This document shows positions 63,017 through 64,000 of a DNA stretch of 64,000 nucleotides, in pieces. The notes below the pieces were generated by a model. The model was given only the letters and a program-made list of their open reading frames with translations, searched no databases and had not been told where the DNA came from. Made by a program: the position numbers and the translations under genes. Source of the stretch: Dipetalonema caudispina (lineage: Eukaryota; Nematoda; Chromadorea; Rhabditida; Onchocercidae); NCBI GenBank assembly GCA_013365325.1, contig JABVXV010000183.1:59051-123050 (forward strand). Reading direction: 5' to 3'. Position 1 is the stretch's first letter, and each line of letters starts with the position of its first letter.

Positions 63017-63777
63017 ATGATACAGCGAGATTGTAGTTTCGACCTTTTTCTTGGTACTTTTGGGAGAATGAAAGGATACATAAAGAGAGTATGATTTCTT
63101 TTTCGTTAATTTTTACATGAAGGAAATAAATAACTTAGTCGTTTTAAGATAAAAACGTATTACAGTTAATTTCACTAATAATTTAGATAACGACTTGAGA
63201 AGAAAGTTTTCAAAAAGTCTAATTTTCAATTCAATGTTTAATTTCCAATTGTTAATATTGATTGATGATTTGAATTTGAAATTAACCAAAAAGATTGATA
63301 AATTAACATAAATGATATTTTATCTTTTTACCCAGTAACTCTTCATTAGTATTTCAGAAAAATTAATATATTTTTGATTCATTTTACCCGTTGCGCTGGG
63401 GAAAAAATTGTCAGTAAAAAAAATTCAAATCCGCGATATAATTTCAGGCATATTAAACTGAAAATTTATTTATTCTTTTTACATTTTTGTTGGAAAAAAG
63501 AAATCGTTGAAAAAATAAATGGTGATTTCACTCCACATAAATTAAATTATCAATCAAGCAAATGTATCCAAAAGAAGAATATTTTTATTTTTCTTTTGGG
63601 CAGGAATTATTTCCCTCTCTCATTCTCTGTCATCAACAAAAACAATTTTATGGTCAAACGAGCAATATCGTTGAATGGTTATCAAACGAACTTGTAGGAC
63701 TGATTAAGAGAAAACAATCCTTACAAGAATTATCAAAATTTGGTGCTATTTGCTATTCCATAATTGGTGGGTCATGA
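63017..63777 (+). CDS. Candidate two-exon small gene
   Basis: Exon 1 (63017-63088) encodes MIQRDCSFDLFLGTFGRMKG plus four residues and ends at a GTATGA donor in phase 0. Exon 2 (63605-63777) follows a clear acceptor (TTTTCTTTTGGGCAG), is in phase 0 and runs 57 codons to TGA; it includes GQTSNIVEWLSNELVGLIKR. Exon 2 is the better supported part: its composition is balanced and the minus strand is closed. Other exons may be missing. No family is recognised. Confidence 0.35.
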
Positions 63778-64000
63778 AGTAAATTTTAGGTGCAAAATTT
63801 CCTGAAACAGATCTGTTATGGATTATGTTTAGTGTTTTTTATGATTTGGGCAATTTGTTGTTTCACAGACAAATGTTGCTGTAAAGATTTATTCATTATG
63901 GAAGAATGGTTGACAATTAGTAGTGAATAGATAGGAATACAACAATTATAGTAGTTTATAAGTAGGAATATGAGAATAGAGCGATCGTAGAATAGTCAAA

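Overview
The window looks like nuclear DNA from a parasitic nematode, most probably a spirurid or filarial worm. The reasons are AT-rich non-coding DNA, genes split into 3-12 short exons, acceptors of the form TTTCAG/TTTTAG, acceptor-like sites a few bases before several start codons (expected for spliced-leader trans-splicing), and proteins whose closest recognisable relatives are C. elegans EGL-30, EMR-1 and TWK channels. Every exon chain below was built by hand from splice signals, reading phase and family similarity; no alignment was run.

Layout. 1-4.1 kb (minus): an ER60/ERp57-type protein disulfide isomerase, truncated by the window edge. 4.1-7.7 kb: divergent intergenic DNA with a pentanucleotide repeat array and a CCAAT/TATA-like stretch. 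7.7-11.1 kb (plus): a two-pore-domain (TWK) potassium channel with degenerate selectivity filters in both pores. 11.1-12.6 kb: convergent spacer with tandem and inverted repeats. 12.6-17.1 kb (minus): a seven-finger C2H2 zinc-finger protein with an internal three-finger duplication. 18.3-20.8 kb (plus): an emerin-like LEM protein with a possible upstream membrane-anchor exon. 20.8-26.2 kb: spacer with several unassigned exon-like pieces, a tRNA-like repeat and Z-DNA-prone tracts. 26.2-41.9 kb (plus): egl-30, a complete Gq alpha gene with a 10.6 kb first intron. 45.6-53.7 kb (minus): a possible small membrane protein, then rpl-27 (eL27), then LSG1. 56.2-61.9 kb and beyond (minus): a globin with an N-terminal extension whose first exon was not found. 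63.0-63.8 kb (plus): a possible two-exon small gene.

Functional links. LSG1 releases the export adaptor NMD3 from the 60S ribosomal subunit, and eL27 is a 60S protein; the two are adjacent on the same strand and share a dispersed repeat in their introns. EGL-30 is a central signalling G protein, and two-pore channels are common downstream targets of Gq pathways, but nothing here shows that this TWK gene is one. The other genes appear unrelated neighbours.

The most unusual points are the TWK channel with GYL and LTM in place of the GYG/GFG filters, the globin with a roughly 90-residue extension, the in-frame upstream membrane exon before the LEM domain, and a small ORF flanked by about 45-bp direct repeats inside egl-30 intron 1.
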